From Amaurobius ferox (Eukaryota; Arthropoda; Arachnida; Araneae; Amaurobiidae), in assembly GCA_951213105.1 (NCBI GenBank), contig OX578140.1:124140149-124204148 (forward strand): a stretch of 64,000 nucleotides of DNA, in the 5' to 3' direction. Positions 33,976 through 48,077 of this stretch are shown piece after piece; position 1 is the first letter of the stretch, and every line of letters begins with the position of its first letter. The notes under the pieces were generated by a model. It searched no databases. It was not told the origin of the DNA and was given only the letters and a program-made list of their open reading frames with translations. The translations under genes and the position numbers were made by a program.

Positions 33976-35830
33976 TCTGATGTGGGCAACACATGACTTT
34001 CCCTGCAGATTCATATTCACGTCCTCTTTATTTCTTCAATAATTCATTAAATTGAGTTTAATGGCACAAAATAACAGCCATAATTATTTTAAATTACACT
34101 GAATTTACGCTTTTAATTCAAATTCCATATTCATTGGTTATTGAACTTATTTTCAAAGGTGGAGTTATTTTTAAAGGCGTAGTATATTTGAGCAAACGTA
34201 GTCTTTTATTTTTAGATTTAACGATTTTTGCGGGTCATTTCGCAAAAAATTGCATGTTCCTTTTTTCCGAATGGTACGGAAATCCAACGACGTAACGTCC
34301 GTTGAGGCTAAAAAGCTGAGCGTCCCTATGTCAAGTCCAGTTTAAAAAAATATTTAAACTTACTTTTATATATTTTAATTTTGTAAATAATTTTGCTAAG
34401 ATATATGTATTTTTTAGAAAATTGTTACATTTTACTTGCTTAAAGTGAGACGATTCAACGTATTTTTCCCATTAAAACGCATATTTTAATATTTTAGAAG
34501 CTGAAATCATCCAGTCTTCAAGATTCTGTACAGAGAAATTTTTCATTAATACCACCTATTTGTTAAACTCCACCCTAGCTGATTAACTAACATGGGAGCT
34601 AGCTTACAGAAAGGTGTGGCTACTGCTTCCTCCATTTTTAACCCTTTATAAACAATCAATGATTGGATGTGGGATGTGGCGTTTCATCAGTTATGGGTAG
34701 GTGAGTGTGGGTAGTGCAAGGCTAATGGATCCTCCATTTTGGGTTAAACGTGATTCTACTAATTATGGTTCCTAGAAAATAATCATTAGTTGTAATACTA
34801 AAGAATTTGAGTCATTTTTCATGAATAACCAAGAATTTACCTAACTTTAAGTAATATCAAGACAAAGAAATATACTAATAATGACTACCAATAAACACTT
34901 AAGTAGATTGCAAAGTTGACTTAGCTCTTTATATCGGCATCAATCTGGTGAAGCATTCTTTGCGTATTTGGAAGTTTTAGAAAGAATAAATTTGATTTCC
35001 TTTTAAAAATTCCATGTTAGGCGAAAATCTCAGTTAGATAAAAGTTTTTTAGCGAATTCTTAGCATATTGCTATTATAAGATATTTTTAATTTTTTATAG
35101 TATAGCATTTGTAAATAATTAATATACAATATTGTTTAAGCACATTGTTGACTACAGTGATTTTCAACAAAGTTTATGTTCCAGAATTCTTACAAATTCT
35201 CAGTGCACTTTTTCATACATGGGCGCCCGTAGAACATTTTTTCGGGAGGGGGGAGGTGTACACTCAAGAATGAAATGTACAACATCGTCTAGCTTGATAC
35301 TCGCCTTTGCTACCTTGAATATCCAAGGAGGAGAATGTCTTCTCAATGAGCGACCGTGACTTTGCATTTAATAAAATGGTTGTAAAAGTTCAACTAATTT
35401 AGAAATAAGGAATCATTTAAAATTATATACTTTGTTTGTATTTATCTTACATAGATAATATATTTAAAAATATTGTGCATTTCATTCACTGTTAGCATTC
35501 TTATGTTAAATTATTTTATTTTACTCACCAAAGAAATAAATGTTAATGAAATTGCGAATTCCAATATAAGTTCACTTATAATGCAAAAGCGTTTTCCAAG
35601 TTAAAATGACAATCGTTCAGCCTCCCAAGTCAAGCGTATCACGCTACGCTAAGTGGATGCAAAATCTGCACACACACACACACACACACGTCACGCTAAA
35701 AATATGTTTTTCGTGTTCTAGAGTTCTAGAGGTCCCAAAACGTGTAGATTTGTTGAAAACTCGGGTTGTGATTTTCAGCACGATTCCAATATTTGTCCTA
35801 TACATTACCCCCATCTATTGCAGGGAAAGT
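33976..35830 (+). mobile_element. Family A element with large internal foreign segment
   Basis: The start is TCTGATGTGGGCAACACATG followed by ACTTTCCCTGCAG: a family B-like outer end with a family A-like motif. Family A sequence runs to about 34280 and resumes at about 35640 (GTGGATGCAAAATCTGCACA, an ACAC microsatellite, CGTCACGCTAAAAATA), ending at the decayed hairpin near 35796-35830. The intervening 1.36 kb is unrelated and has no clear TIRs. It contains GGGCGCCCGTAGAACATTTT and a G-rich run near 35220-35260. Confidence 0.65.
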
Positions 35831-35839
35831 AAAAATGTA

Positions 35840-37250
35840 TTAACTATTGTGATTAACTATGTTCATTTTTCATATGTAATGTTATGCGATACATTTGTTA
35901 ACACCACTCTCATGGATCCAGTGCGTTCCATTCAAGAGAGAAGATACTTTGGGTAATAGTTTTGTATCTTGACGCCTAACAATTCGCCAATAATCATTTA
36001 TCTACTATAAGAACAACTTTTTTATCAAAATTTTGGCGACTAAGCGACTTTTTCCAATATTGCCAAATTGATAGAAATTACACTAAATCAATGGAAATGG
36101 CGATTATTTGATGAAAATTCAATATCTTAGCAAGAATATAAGAAACTACTATAAGAATATCCCATTTCTTTGACCGTAACGCTTTGCGAAATTTTGTCAA
36201 CGAACTTGACGAAATATCGTCTACTTGGCAAGATTTTTAAATATTACAAAATTGATATAAATCGTGCTAACTCAATAAAAGTGACGACTAATTGACGAAG
36301 CTTTAATATTTTGGAAAGAATATAAGAATTTACTGTGAAAATAATCCATTTCGCGGCTACCCTCAAAATTTCATGAAATTCGGCAGGGCCGTTATTTCAT
36401 GACAATGAGACAAACATACAGATGGATGTTTCATTTTATTCATATAGATTATTATATTCTTTCCAAGATATTGAATTTTCGACTCCGTCACATAACTTTC
36501 CTTATACTTTATACTATGTATATAAGACTATTTTCATATGTAATATTATGTAATAAATTTGTTAACATTATTCTCGTAGATCTAGTTTATGCTATTCACG
36601 AGAGAAGATATTTTGGGTAATAGTTTTGTATTTAGACGCCAATAGTCATTTATCTACTATAAGAATAGCCTATTAATCCGTTCATAATGCTTGGCAAAAT
36701 TTTGGCGACTAATTTGGCGGAAGATCGTCAAAATGGCGACTTTTCTATTAAACGTTGCTAAAATGAAGAAAATGTCTCAAAAATTATACAAATGACGCTA
36801 CATTCATGTAAATGACGATTAAGTGATGAAAATTCAATATTTTGGAAATGACATAAAAATCGGCCATCCATCCAGAGTAATCCATTTATCCGTATGTTCG
36901 TCCTTAATGCTTGGGGAGAAATTTGGCGGAGTGTCGCCAAGCAATCGCGATTTTTCAAATGTTGCCATATTGACGAAAATGTTGCCAAATTCACAAAGCA
37001 TACCGTAGACAATGCATACGGTCGACAATGCATGCGAATGTCGACACAGCATACCGTATAGTATATAAGAATTGCTCTTCTCACCGTTTGTCTGTAACAC
37101 TTAGTAATACATCTGGTGAAGTGAGCGAATAATCTAGCGAAACGTCTCTAACTTGTTAATATTTCGTCTTAAATTCACAAAAATATCTTTAAAATTGCAA
37201 AAGTGACGCCAAGTTAATGAACATGACGCCTAATTGATGAATTATTTTAT
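35840..37250 (-). repeat. Tandem and rearranged family B interior debris
   Basis: At least three partial copies on the minus strand repeat the blocks GAGAGAAGATAC/TTTTGGGTAATAG (35936, 36602), ATCATTTATCTACTATAAGAA (35993, 36644) and TTGGCGACT or TTTGGCGG, with GATGAAAATTCAATAT (36110, 36823). These match the reverse complement of B2 between about 16680 and 17030. No open frame is credible. Confidence 0.65.
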
Positions 37251-37609
37251 TTATTTATTTCATTATATGGATAATATTGATTATAGCGGATGGTATCAAT
37301 ATTGGTAATTGTCAGAGTTGTGTGAAATATAAGTTATTTGGGTACATCAAAATACTTCTACGTGTTGTTATCCTGAAAATGATCAAATATACAATGTAAT
37401 GTTAAAAACATTGCCACGGATCTTATACATAATTTTTTCACTGTAAAAGAAGTAAATTCATTGTATTAAATAAGGATATACGTGTGCTTTTTTTAATTTG
37501 GTTAAAAGTGAATATTTTCTATATATTAATATTTTATAATATGTATTGATTTCATATAGAGTTAAATGTGACTTTTTGACAAATTTATTTGAAAAATGTG
37601 CCATATTTC

Positions 37610-38056
37610 GAGCAGGTTTTATGCTAGCGTTCTAAAGATTACGTCAATCATTTTCTAATGAAACATTACATAAGAAATGATTATTTCCGTTACTTTATTG
37701 AAGGTTTTGATTTTTTGATGATTTTTCAAAATTTCATTCAAAAATTTTGGGGATCTTCCGAACATTCAATTGCTTGTAAAAACAATAGACTTCCAGTATT
37801 TACGGATTACAATTTCTGTATCAAATTTCGTTCGAATCACTCCATTCTTTCATAAGATATCGTCCTCACAAACTCACAGACAATCACACACATACTTACA
37901 CACACACATACACATGCACACACACATACACAAATGTTTAATTCTTGTTGAGGGATGCTTGAAACGTGCTCTCCCCGTCGAAAACTCGAATTCGAATTTT
38001 CGACCCCGTCACAATATTTTCCTTATGCATTATACTATGTAAACATATGAGGAAAC
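37610..38056 (+). mobile_element. Family B fragment (hairpin half)
   Basis: It matches B2 from about 17130 to its end: ACATAAGAAATGA, TTCCAGTATTTACGGATTAC, a CA-rich microsatellite at 37865-37932, GAAAACTCGAATTCGAATTT and a decayed hairpin (TTTTCCTTATGCATTATAC, ATGAGGAAACT). Confidence 0.75.
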
Positions 38057-41000
38057 TAATGATGCATTTTATCATGTTTTTAAATTTTGCCAAATATAAA
38101 ACGAAATAAAATAAAATAAATGTCTTTATTTATTACAAATCTAAATAAATATCTTTAATATCAAGAATAAATAGAGAAAATATTAGCATGTGTATTATTA
38201 TCAAAGCAACATTTTGTACTACATTAGCTGGAATTCATTTTGTATTCTTGGTTTTCTAAAGTACAAAATTTCTAATTGCATATTTTCTTTTTTTATGATT
38301 GCCTTAAGTTTTCACTTTTAATTTCAAAAGTTGCATTTCATCAAAGAGATATTTTGTAGAATTTTTTTTTCATGAGCTATTTAAAATATTAGATGTGCAA
38401 GTACAATTGAGAGTAATACAATTAATGTCACACATTTTGTTGAAATACCATTTTATCTTGTTAGATAATTCGATGAGCAAATGTCTTGTAATTACAATTA
38501 ATCTTATTTTTGCTATAGCGGCTATTTGAGAGATTTAAATGAAATACGTTTTCGTATTTAATCCGTTTCTTTTCTGAGAAGTTTAATAATTTCATTTTTA
38601 ACTTCAAATTATATTGCCTCTCCGCTTTACAGGTTATAAAAACTCAGCATAATCAAGTTTTATAATGATTCGATAGCAAATAAATGCTGATATGTATATA
38701 TATTGCGATGAATGAAAATAAATTTCAAAAGCACAAAACTGTCGTAATTGCAAAGACAAGTTTTTACAGCTCTGGTTTAGGTGCATTTGAATTTCTGAGA
38801 TATGTCTGGAGTAAATAAATATGCCATTTTCCCTTCTAGACTCATTGCTATGTGTTTATTCTTTTGCAAATATGCCGTGATAATATTTATTTTTATTCCT
38901 TTTCTTAAATATTTTCTGATTGCGTAACGCACATCAAATTAATCCATTCCAAATGAAAATAATAGTTTCGATAAACATGAAAATTAAATTATGCTTTCAT
39001 TTTGAAGTTGTTCGATTTATATTTAAGCTAAATATATACTATATATGCGAGAACACTTTAAACAAATATAATAAACACAATTTTAATTTTTCTTAATAAA
39101 TAGCAGAGGAAAGTAGGTTTTTACGTATTCAGAGGTTGCCACAGGGAATTTTTTAGGCGTATTTTTACTTCTCGCTTTAAATTTGAGACGTACTTTTTCA
39201 AAGTTCTGTTTGAAAAACAAACTGTAATTAAAATTATTAAGAGTAATCAAAAATTAGCACATATAATTGCTAAAGGCAAGCAATTACATAAAAACATATG
39301 AGTGTAAAAAATAAGTTAATTAATGTATCAATTGTAAATTGTATTATAGTACAAATTTATCAATAAAATATCAAAATGAACAAAACATTTAGGTAATCAT
39401 GCGCATTATGAGGTGTGCAATATGCTGTGGCAGTTGAAGCAGTGGCGTCTTTCAATCAAGATTAAAACTAGATCAACTGTTTCAATTTTAATCAGATTAA
39501 TATAGATATAAGAAAATGTTCGTTAGGGCAATACAAGTGATTTAATACATTTTAGTTTCTAATTTTCAATTGCGATTTTACTTTGTAAAGTAAAAGAAAA
39601 ATGTTTCTCATTTCATATTTTTAGAAAAACATATTTTTCACATACACTTTTTAGTAATAATTTAACTATTAAAGTGCGAATTACAAAATGAATACAAAAT
39701 ACATTTGTCATAAATTTTTATTTACGCACTACTTATCCATTATAGATTTAAAACTTAACTCATAATTTTCAAAATAATAGCCATTTTACAAATAAATTTA
39801 ACAACACATTTATTGGCATTATTGCTTATGAGGGAGGTTTTAGTAAAAGCATAATTTGTTTTGTGTGACTAACGGCTGTGATTTAACACACTCCAGATTT
39901 AAAGTCTCATATTTTTTCTTAAGAAACATTTTAAGATTTGGCAAAATGTTTTTTGCATTGAATAATAGATTTCTGATCTAAGTAGTTTTTTGCTATATGT
40001 TTTTTAAAATTTTAACTATTTGAAAGGGAGTTGCTTTAAATTGTGTAGTTTGAAGAATCAAATGCATGTTTTCAAATTATATTTTCAATTTGAACACGAA
40101 AGTAAAAAGTGAATTGTAGAAGAAAACATAAATGTAACATAATAATATTTTTATGAAATCTTTATCTGAGTATATTTAAACTTATAAATAAAAATTTTTG
40201 TTAAAATTTGGTAGGTTCGCATTGGGGAAGTACGTTTTAAAACTTTGCCATTTCAAAATTTTATCAACAGAATAGAAAGGTATTACATATTCTAAGCAGT
40301 GTTATTTACACTTGGACAAACATTTTGGTTTGAATTATAGCAACAAATAGCTTGATTTTCAACTTCTATTGTTATTCTTTATATGCATCTTTTCAAAATT
40401 TGTTATTTTATGGCTAAATTTAGCCATTTTGGTGCGTTATACCTTTAGAAAAATGGCTAAATCTAGCAATAAAATAGCAAAGTTTAAAACGTTGATTCAG
40501 AGGTGTAAAAATACTTAGATTGAGGTTCTATAAATTGCTGGTATGTTACAATCCACAATTTCTACAACCTAATTTTTCAATGTAATTTTGTAATTTAAAA
40601 AAATAAGTTAGAACATATAACATTACAAAATATATATTAGGTTCATAAACATCAAATTTTATATAAGGAACGAATTTAACAGGTAAAGATTTTGAAAAAA
40701 TATGTTTGAAAAAAGAATTCTGTTTTTGAATAAATAAGAATTCTGTTTAATTAAAAAATAAATGGACACATTCTTGGAGTAGATGTTATTTTTAAAATTA
40801 ATTGAATCGTAGAAATTTTAGATAACCAATAGTTGTAGATAATTATTCTAATCCTTTCCTTAAAATTTTTACAAAAACATTTAGCTGCTAAAGTACTTCA
40901 GGTAAGCAGATAATTTACATTTTGATTTATCGTAACTATTTTTATGCTGCAGAACTTCATTTTGTGAAAGAATTTTTAAGTTTTTGCGGGTGGTCTAATG

Positions 41001-41459
41001 ACATTAGAGAATTTCAGAATTCAGTGAATATATGCAAAAATGTGACATAATTTTCTAATTAAATCAATTATGCTGAAAAGAATTCTCAAAGAATAACGAA
41101 AAATATTTCATTTAATGATAATTTCAATTTACAACATCAAAATAATAATCATTACCTAAATTTTTAAACATAATTTTCGAGTTCTTAGCGTATGTTGTTT
41201 GCATTATTATAGAACAATTTAAAAGATGACGTTTTTGAAAACGCAGCAAAATGTAGTTCTGATACTTAATTACTTAAATTTCTTTTAATATAATAATTTA
41301 AATTTCTTTTAATATACTGTGGATTCACGTGATTCGAGCATCCTTGAATACGAATAAAATTTTTAAATGTCTGCGTGTCTGTCTGCCTCCGAAGTAGCAA
41401 TCCAATTTTAGCCCAAAATTTGTTTTTTATTGGTTCCAATATTGGACCAATATGAAAAA
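38057..41459. other. AT-rich region without recognised genes or repeats
   Basis: About 3.4 kb, strongly AT-rich. No frame above 60 codons, no RNA gene and no known element. This is the longest stretch outside the transposon debris. Confidence 0.5.
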
Positions 41460-41592
41460 TCTGATGTGGGCAGCACATGACATTCCCTGCAGTCTCAAAT
41501 TCATATTTTTTTTCTTTATTTCTTAAATAATAAATTAGATTGAGTTTAATTGCACCAAATAACAATAAATTTACATTTTTAATTCAATTTTT

Positions 41593-42421
41593 ACTTTCCC
41601 TGCAATACATGGTAATGTATAGGGAAAGTATTGGAAGCATGTCGAAAATCGCAACAAGTTTTCGACAGATCTACACGTTTCAAGACCTCTAAAATCCGAA
41701 AAAAATATTTTTAGTGTGACGTCTGTGTGTGTGTCTGTGTGTCTGTGTGTGTGTCTGTGTATCTGTGCGTGTGTCTGCCTGTGTGTCTGTGTGTCTGTGT
41801 GTCTGTCTGTCTATCTGTCTGCCTGTCTGTCTGTGCAGATTTTATATCTACTCTAACTAAAAAACTAATAGGCCGAATTTCACAAAATTTTGTAGGTAAG
41901 TCACTTGTGGGCGAGTCTGGTGCTGATTAGTTTTGGGTACGATTCGGGATAAAATAACCCGCCATTTTTTGCGAAATTGCAAGCAAAAGTTTGTATCCAC
42001 TCTAGCTTAAAAACTACAAGACCGAATTTCACAAAATTCGGTAGATGAGTCACTTGTGGGTCACCCTGGTGCTGATTAGATTTTGGTATGATTCGAGAAA
42101 AATAACCTGCCTTGCTTTGCAAAATGGCCCGCAAAAATCACTAAAATCTAAATTATAAAACTACGTATGCTCAAATATATCCATTAAATGCTTGTTTAAT
42201 ACGTAATTTTTAACGAAGAAAAGAATGAGACCAACCCTATTAATCTAGGACTAGCCGTTCTCGAGATATTTTAGTTTTTTCGTACTTTCTCTACCATCTT
42301 TGAAATAAGTCCAGTTACCAAATGAGAACGAAAATTGAATTAAAAGTGAATTAAATTTAATTAAAATACAGAGAACGTGGATATAAATCTGCAGGGAAAG
42401 TCATGTGCTGCCCACATCAGA
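41593..42421 (-). mobile_element. Family A element nested in inverse orientation
   Basis: 829 bp with both ends intact: hairpin ACTTTCCCTGCAATACATGG at 41593 with arm AGGGAAAGT, a TGTGTCTG microsatellite at 41722-41836 and the end CTGCCCACATCAGA at 42421. It inserted into T-rich sequence of the plus-strand copy. Confidence 0.85.
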
Positions 42422-42671
42422 TTTTTATTTTTATTTGGTAATTGGATATTTTTCCGATAGCGGATTAACAAAAATGCAAGAAATCTCAAATATCTTGAGA
42501 ACGGCTAGTTCTAAAGTATAATGGAGTGTGTTATATTTTTTGTTCGTCAAAACTTGAGCATTAAACAAGAATTTAATTCATACATTTCAGCATACGTAAT
42601 CATTTTTTATTAAATTTTGGCGATTTTTGCGGACCATTTCGTAAAAATATGCAGGTTGTTCTTTTCCGAAT

Positions 42672-42809
42672 GGTACCAAAATCTAATCAGCACCAAAGTG
42701 TCCCACAAATAACTTATCTACCTTATTTGTGGGACACTTTGGTGCTGATTAATCTTAACTGGTACCAAAATCTAATCAGCACCAAAGTGTCCCACAAATA
42801 ACTTATCTA
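42672..42809. repeat. Perfect foldback plus third direct copy
   Basis: A 29-bp segment (42684-42712) is followed after a 10-base loop by its exact inverted copy (42723-42751). A 49-bp segment (42672-42720) recurs exactly at 42761-42809. Direct-inverted-direct triplication with no differences points to a recent template-switching event inside the family A copy. Confidence 0.9.
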
Positions 42810-43306
42810 ACTTATCGAAAATTTGTGGAATTTGGATAATTAGTATTTCAGCTAGGGTGGATACATGAAAATTTTGCTGACCTTTTGTAAAAAAGGCAGG
42901 TTGTTCTTTTCCGAATCGTACCAAAATCTAATCAGCACCAGAGTGTCTAACAAGTAACTTAGCTACCAAATTTTGTGAAATTTGGTCAATTAGTATTTCA
43001 GCTAGAGTGGATACATGAAATTTTTGCTGGCCATTTCGCAAAAAAGGGCGGGTTCTGTTTGTATGAATCCTACCAAAAACTAATCAGCACCAGGGGATCA
43101 GCCAAGTGACGTACATACCAAATTTCATGAAATTCGGTCCATTAATTTTTTTGTTAGAGTGGATACATACAATGCACAGACAGACAGACAGATACAAAGA
43201 CACACACACACACAGACGTCACGCTAAAAATAGCAAATTTTCTGAAATTCGGTCCACAAGTTTTTGAGTTAGAGTGGATACATACATTGCACAGACACAC
43301 GGACAC

Positions 43307-43337
<31 letters not shown>

Positions 43338-43488
43338 CACAGACAGACACACACACAGACGTCACGTTAAAATAGATTTTTCGTATTCTAGAGGTCTCGA
43401 AACGTGTAGATCCGTCGAAAACTCGAGTTGCGATTTTCGGCATGATTCCAATATTTTCCCTATACATTATTGCAGGGAAAGTAAAAAT

Positions 43489-44851
43489 CTGATGTGGTCA
43501 GCACGTGACTTTCCCTGCAGACTTATATTCACGTTCTCTTTATTTTAATTACATTTAATTCTCTTTTAATTCAAATTTCGTTCTCATTCGATAATTGGAC
43601 TTCCTTTTAAAGGTGGCGTAGAGAATATACAAAAAAAAACAAAAATATCTCGAGAACGGCTTATCCTAGTGTAATGCGGTTGGTTTTATTCTTTTCTTCG
43701 TTAAAAATTACGTATTAAAAAAACATTTTATGGATATATTTGAGCATACGTAGTTTTTTATCTTAGATTTTGGAGATTTTTGCGGGCTATTTTGCAAAAA
43801 AAGGCAGGTTATTTTCTTCCGAATCATACCAAAATCTAATCAGCACTAGTGTAACCCACAAGCGACTTATCTACCAAATTTTGTGAAATTCGGTCCATTA
43901 GATTTTCAGCTAGAGTGGATAAAATCTTTTGCGGACCATTTCGCAAAAAAAAAGGCGGGTTCTTTTATCCCGCATCGTACCCAAAACTAATCAGCACCAG
44001 ATCCGCCCACAAGTGTCTTACCTACCAAATTTTATGAAATTCGGGCCATTACGTTTTTAGTTATAGTGGATACAAAATCTGCAAAGACAGACACACAGAG
44101 AAAGAGACACATAGACAAACACACAGACGTCACTCTAAAAATAGTTTTTTCGTATTCTAGAGGTCTCGAAACGTATAGATCCGTCGAAAACTCGAGTTGT
44201 GATTTTCGGTATGATTCCAATACTTTCCCTATACATTACCTGTATTGCAGGGAAAGTAAAAATCTGATGTGGGCAGCACATGACTTTCCCTGCAGACTTA
44301 TATCCACGTTCTCTTTATTTTAATTACATTTATTTCACTTTTATTCAATTTTCGTTCTCATTCGGTAACCGGGCTTATTTTCAAAGGTGGCGTAGGGAAA
44401 GTACGAAAAACTAAAATATCTCGAGAACGGCTAGTCCTAGTGTAATGGGGTTGGTCTTATTCTTTTCGTCGTTAAACATTACGTATTAAACGGGCATTTT
44501 ATGGATATATCTGAGTATACCTAGTTCTTTAGTTTAGATTTTGAAGATTTTTGCGGGCCGTTTTGCAAAAAAAGGCAGGTTATTTTCCTTCGAATCATAC
44601 CAAAATCTAATCAGCACCAGGGTGTCCGACAAGTGATTCATCTACTAAATATTGTGGAATTCGGTCCGTTAGTTTTTCAGCTTGAGTGGATAAAAGCTCT
44701 TGCGGGCCATTTCGCAAAAAAAGGCAGGTTCTTTTATCCCGAATCGTACTCAAAATTAATCAGCACCAGATTCGCCCACAAGTAACTTACCTTCTATACG
44801 TTGTGAAATTCGGTTTATTACTTTTTTAGTTAGAGTGGATACAAAATCTGC

Positions 44852-44882
<31 letters not shown>

Positions 44883-47800
44883 CACAGACAGACAGACACA
44901 CAGACACACAGACACACACACAGACGTCACGCTAAAAATAGTTTTTCGTATTGTAGGGGTCTCGAAACGTGTAGATCTGTCGAAAACTCGAGTTGCGATT
45001 TTCGGTATGATTCCAATACTTTCCCTATACATTACCATGTATTGCAGGGAAAGTAAAAATCTGATGTGGGCAGCACATGACTTTCCCTGCAGACTTATAT
45101 GCACGTTCTATTTATTTTAATTAAATTTTATTCACTTTTAATTCAATTTTTGTTCTGATTCGGTAACTGGACTTATTTTAAAGGTAGCGTAGAGAACATA
45201 CAAAAAAACTAAAATATCTCGAGAACGGCCAGACCTGGTGTAATAGGGTTGGTCTTATTATTTTCTTTGTTATAATTACGTATAAAACAAGAATTTAATG
45301 GATATATTTGGCAAACGTAGTTTTTTATTTTAGATTTTGATGATTTTTGCGGGCCATTTCGCAAAAAATGGCAGGATATTTTTTTCCGAATCGTACCAAG
45401 ATCTAATCAGCACCAGGGTGACCCACAAGCGACTTATCTACCGAATTTTGTGAAATTCGGTCCATTAGTTTTTTAGCTAACGTGGATAAAAGCTTTTGCG
45501 GGCCATTTAAAAAAAAGGCGGGTTATTTTACGAATTTTACGAATCGTACCCAAAACTAATCAGCACCAGATTCGCCCACAAGTGCCACCTACCAACTTTC
45601 ATGAAATTCGGTCAATTAGATTTTTAGTTAGAGTGGATACAAAATTTGCACAGACAGGCACACAGACAGACACACAGACACACGCACAGACAGACACACA
45701 GACACACAGACAGACAGACACACAGACACACACACAGACGTCACTCTAAAAATATTTTTTTTGTATTCTAGAGGTCTCGAAACGTGTAGATCAGTCGAAA
45801 AATCGAGTTGTGATTTTCGGCATGATTCCAATACTTTCCCTATACATTACCATATATTGCAGGGAAAGTAAAAATCTGATGTGGGCAGCACATGACTTTC
45901 CCTGCAGACTTATATTCACGTTCTATTTATTTAAATTAAATTTAATTAATTTTTAATTCAATTTTCGTTCTCATTTGTAAACTGGACTTATTTTCAAAAA
46001 TGGTGTAGGACAAATACGAAAAACTAAAATATCTCGAGAACGGCTAGTCCTAGTGTAATGGGGTTGGTCTTATTCTTTTCTTCGCTAAAAATTACGTATT
46101 AAACAAGCATTTAATGGCTATATTTGAGCATACGTAGGTCTTAAGTTTAGATTTTGATGATTTTTGCGGGCCATTTTGCAAAAAAGGCAGGTTATATTTT
46201 TTCGAATTGTACCAAAATGTAATTAGCACCAGGATGGCCTACAAGCGACTTATCTACCAAATTTTGTGAAATTCGGTCTATTAGTTTTTCAGTTAGAGTG
46301 GATACAAGCTTTTGCGGGCCATTTCACAAAAAAAGGCGGGTTCTTTTAACCAGAGTCAAACCCAAAACTAATCATCACCAGATTCGTGCACAAGTGACTT
46401 ACCTACCAAATTTTATGAAATTCGGTCAATTAGTTTTTTTGTTAGAGTGGATACAAAATCTGCACAGACAGACAGACACACAGACAGACACACAGACAGA
46501 CAGACACACAGACACACACACAGACGTCACGCTAAAAATAGTTTTTTCGTGTTCTAGAGGTCTCGAAACGTGTAGATCCGTCGAAAACTCGAGTTGCGAT
46601 TTTCGACATGATTCCAATACTTTCCCTATACATTACCATGTCTTGCAGTGAAAGTAAAAATCTGATGTGGGCAGCACATGACTTTCCCTGCAGACTTATA
46701 TTCACGTTCTATTTATTTAAATTAAATTTAATTAATTTTAATTCAATTTTCGTTCTCATTTGAAAACTGGACTTATTTTCAAAAATGGTGTAGGAAAAAT
46801 ACGAAAAACTAAAATATCTCGAGAACGGCTAGTCCTAGTGTAATGGCGTTGGTCTTATTCTTTTCTTCGCTAAAAATTACGTATTAAACAAGCATTTAAT
46901 GGCTATATTTGAGCATACGTAGTTCTTAAGTTTAGAGTTTGATGATTTTTGCGGGCCATTTTGCAAAAAAAGGCAGGGGTTTTTTTTCGAATTATACCAA
47001 AATCTAATCAGCACCAGGGTGGCCTACAAGCGAATTATCTACCAAATTTTGTGAAATTCGGTCCATTAGTTTTTCAGTTAGAGTGGATACAAGCTTTTGC
47101 GGGCGATTTCGCAAAAAAAGGCGGGTTCTTTTAACCCGAGTCATACCCAAAACTAATCAGCACCAGATTCGTGCACAAGTGACTTACCTACCAAATTTTA
47201 TGAAATTCGGTCAATTAGTTTTTTAGTGAGAGTGGATACAAAATCTGCACAGACAGACAGACACACAGACAGACAGACACACAGACACACAGACACACAC
47301 ACAGACGTCACGCTAAAAATAGTTTTTTCGTATTCTAGAGGTCTCGAAACGTGTAGATCCGTCGAAAACTCGAGTTGTGATTTTCGGCATGATTCCAATA
47401 CTTTCCCTATACATTACCAAGTATTGCAGGGAAAGTAAAAATCTGATGTGGACAGCACATGACTTTCCCTGCAGACTTATATCCACGTTCTCTTTATTTT
47501 AATTAAATTTATTTCACTTTTATTCAATTTTCGTTCTCATTCGGTAACCGGGCTTATTTTCAAAGGTGGCGTAGGGAAAGTACGAAAGACTAAAATATCT
47601 CGAGAACGGCTAGTCCTAGTGTAATGGGGTTGGTCTTATTCTTTTCGTCGTTAAACATTACGTATTAAACGGGCATTTAATGGATATATCTGAGTATACC
47701 TAGTTCTTTAGTTTAGATTTTGAAGATTTTTGCGGGCCGTTTTGCAAAAAAAGGCAGGTTATTTTTTTCCGAATCATACCAAAATCTAATCAGCACCAGA

Positions 47801-48046
47801 GTGACCTATACGTGACTCATCTACCGAATTTTGTGAAATTCGGTCTCTTAGTTTTTCAGCTAGAGTGGATACAAGCTTTTGCAGGCCATTTCGCAAAAAA
47901 AGGCGGGTTCTTTTATTCCGAATCGTACCCAAAACTAATCAGCACTAGCCCCGCCCACAAGTGACTTACCTACCAAATTTTGTGAAATTCGGTCCATTAG
48001 TTTTTTAGTTACAGTGGATACAAAATCTGCACAGACAGACAGACAC

Positions 48047-48077
<31 letters not shown>

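Larger units (their letters stand above)
41460..43482 (+). mobile_element. Family A element, first unit of the array, interrupted by an inverted copy
   Basis: The 5' end (TCTGATGTGGGCAGCACATG, 41460) continues to about 41590 and the remainder resumes at about 42422 and ends at the hairpin at 43482. The interior duplication has expanded: the block GGTACCAAAATCTAATCAGC with flanks is present at least four times (42672, 42761, 42918, 43068 variant). Two microsatellite segments, at 43165-43215 and 43292-43358, reflect a duplicated terminal section. Confidence 0.8.

Noticed and set aside
35606..35956. 116-codon plus-strand frame
   Set aside because: It runs from the foreign segment through a family A microsatellite and its terminal hairpin; chimeric non-coding sequence.
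36758..37100. Overlapping minus-strand frames of about 90-108 codons
   Set aside because: They lie in rearranged family B interior debris and share repeats with non-coding copies elsewhere.
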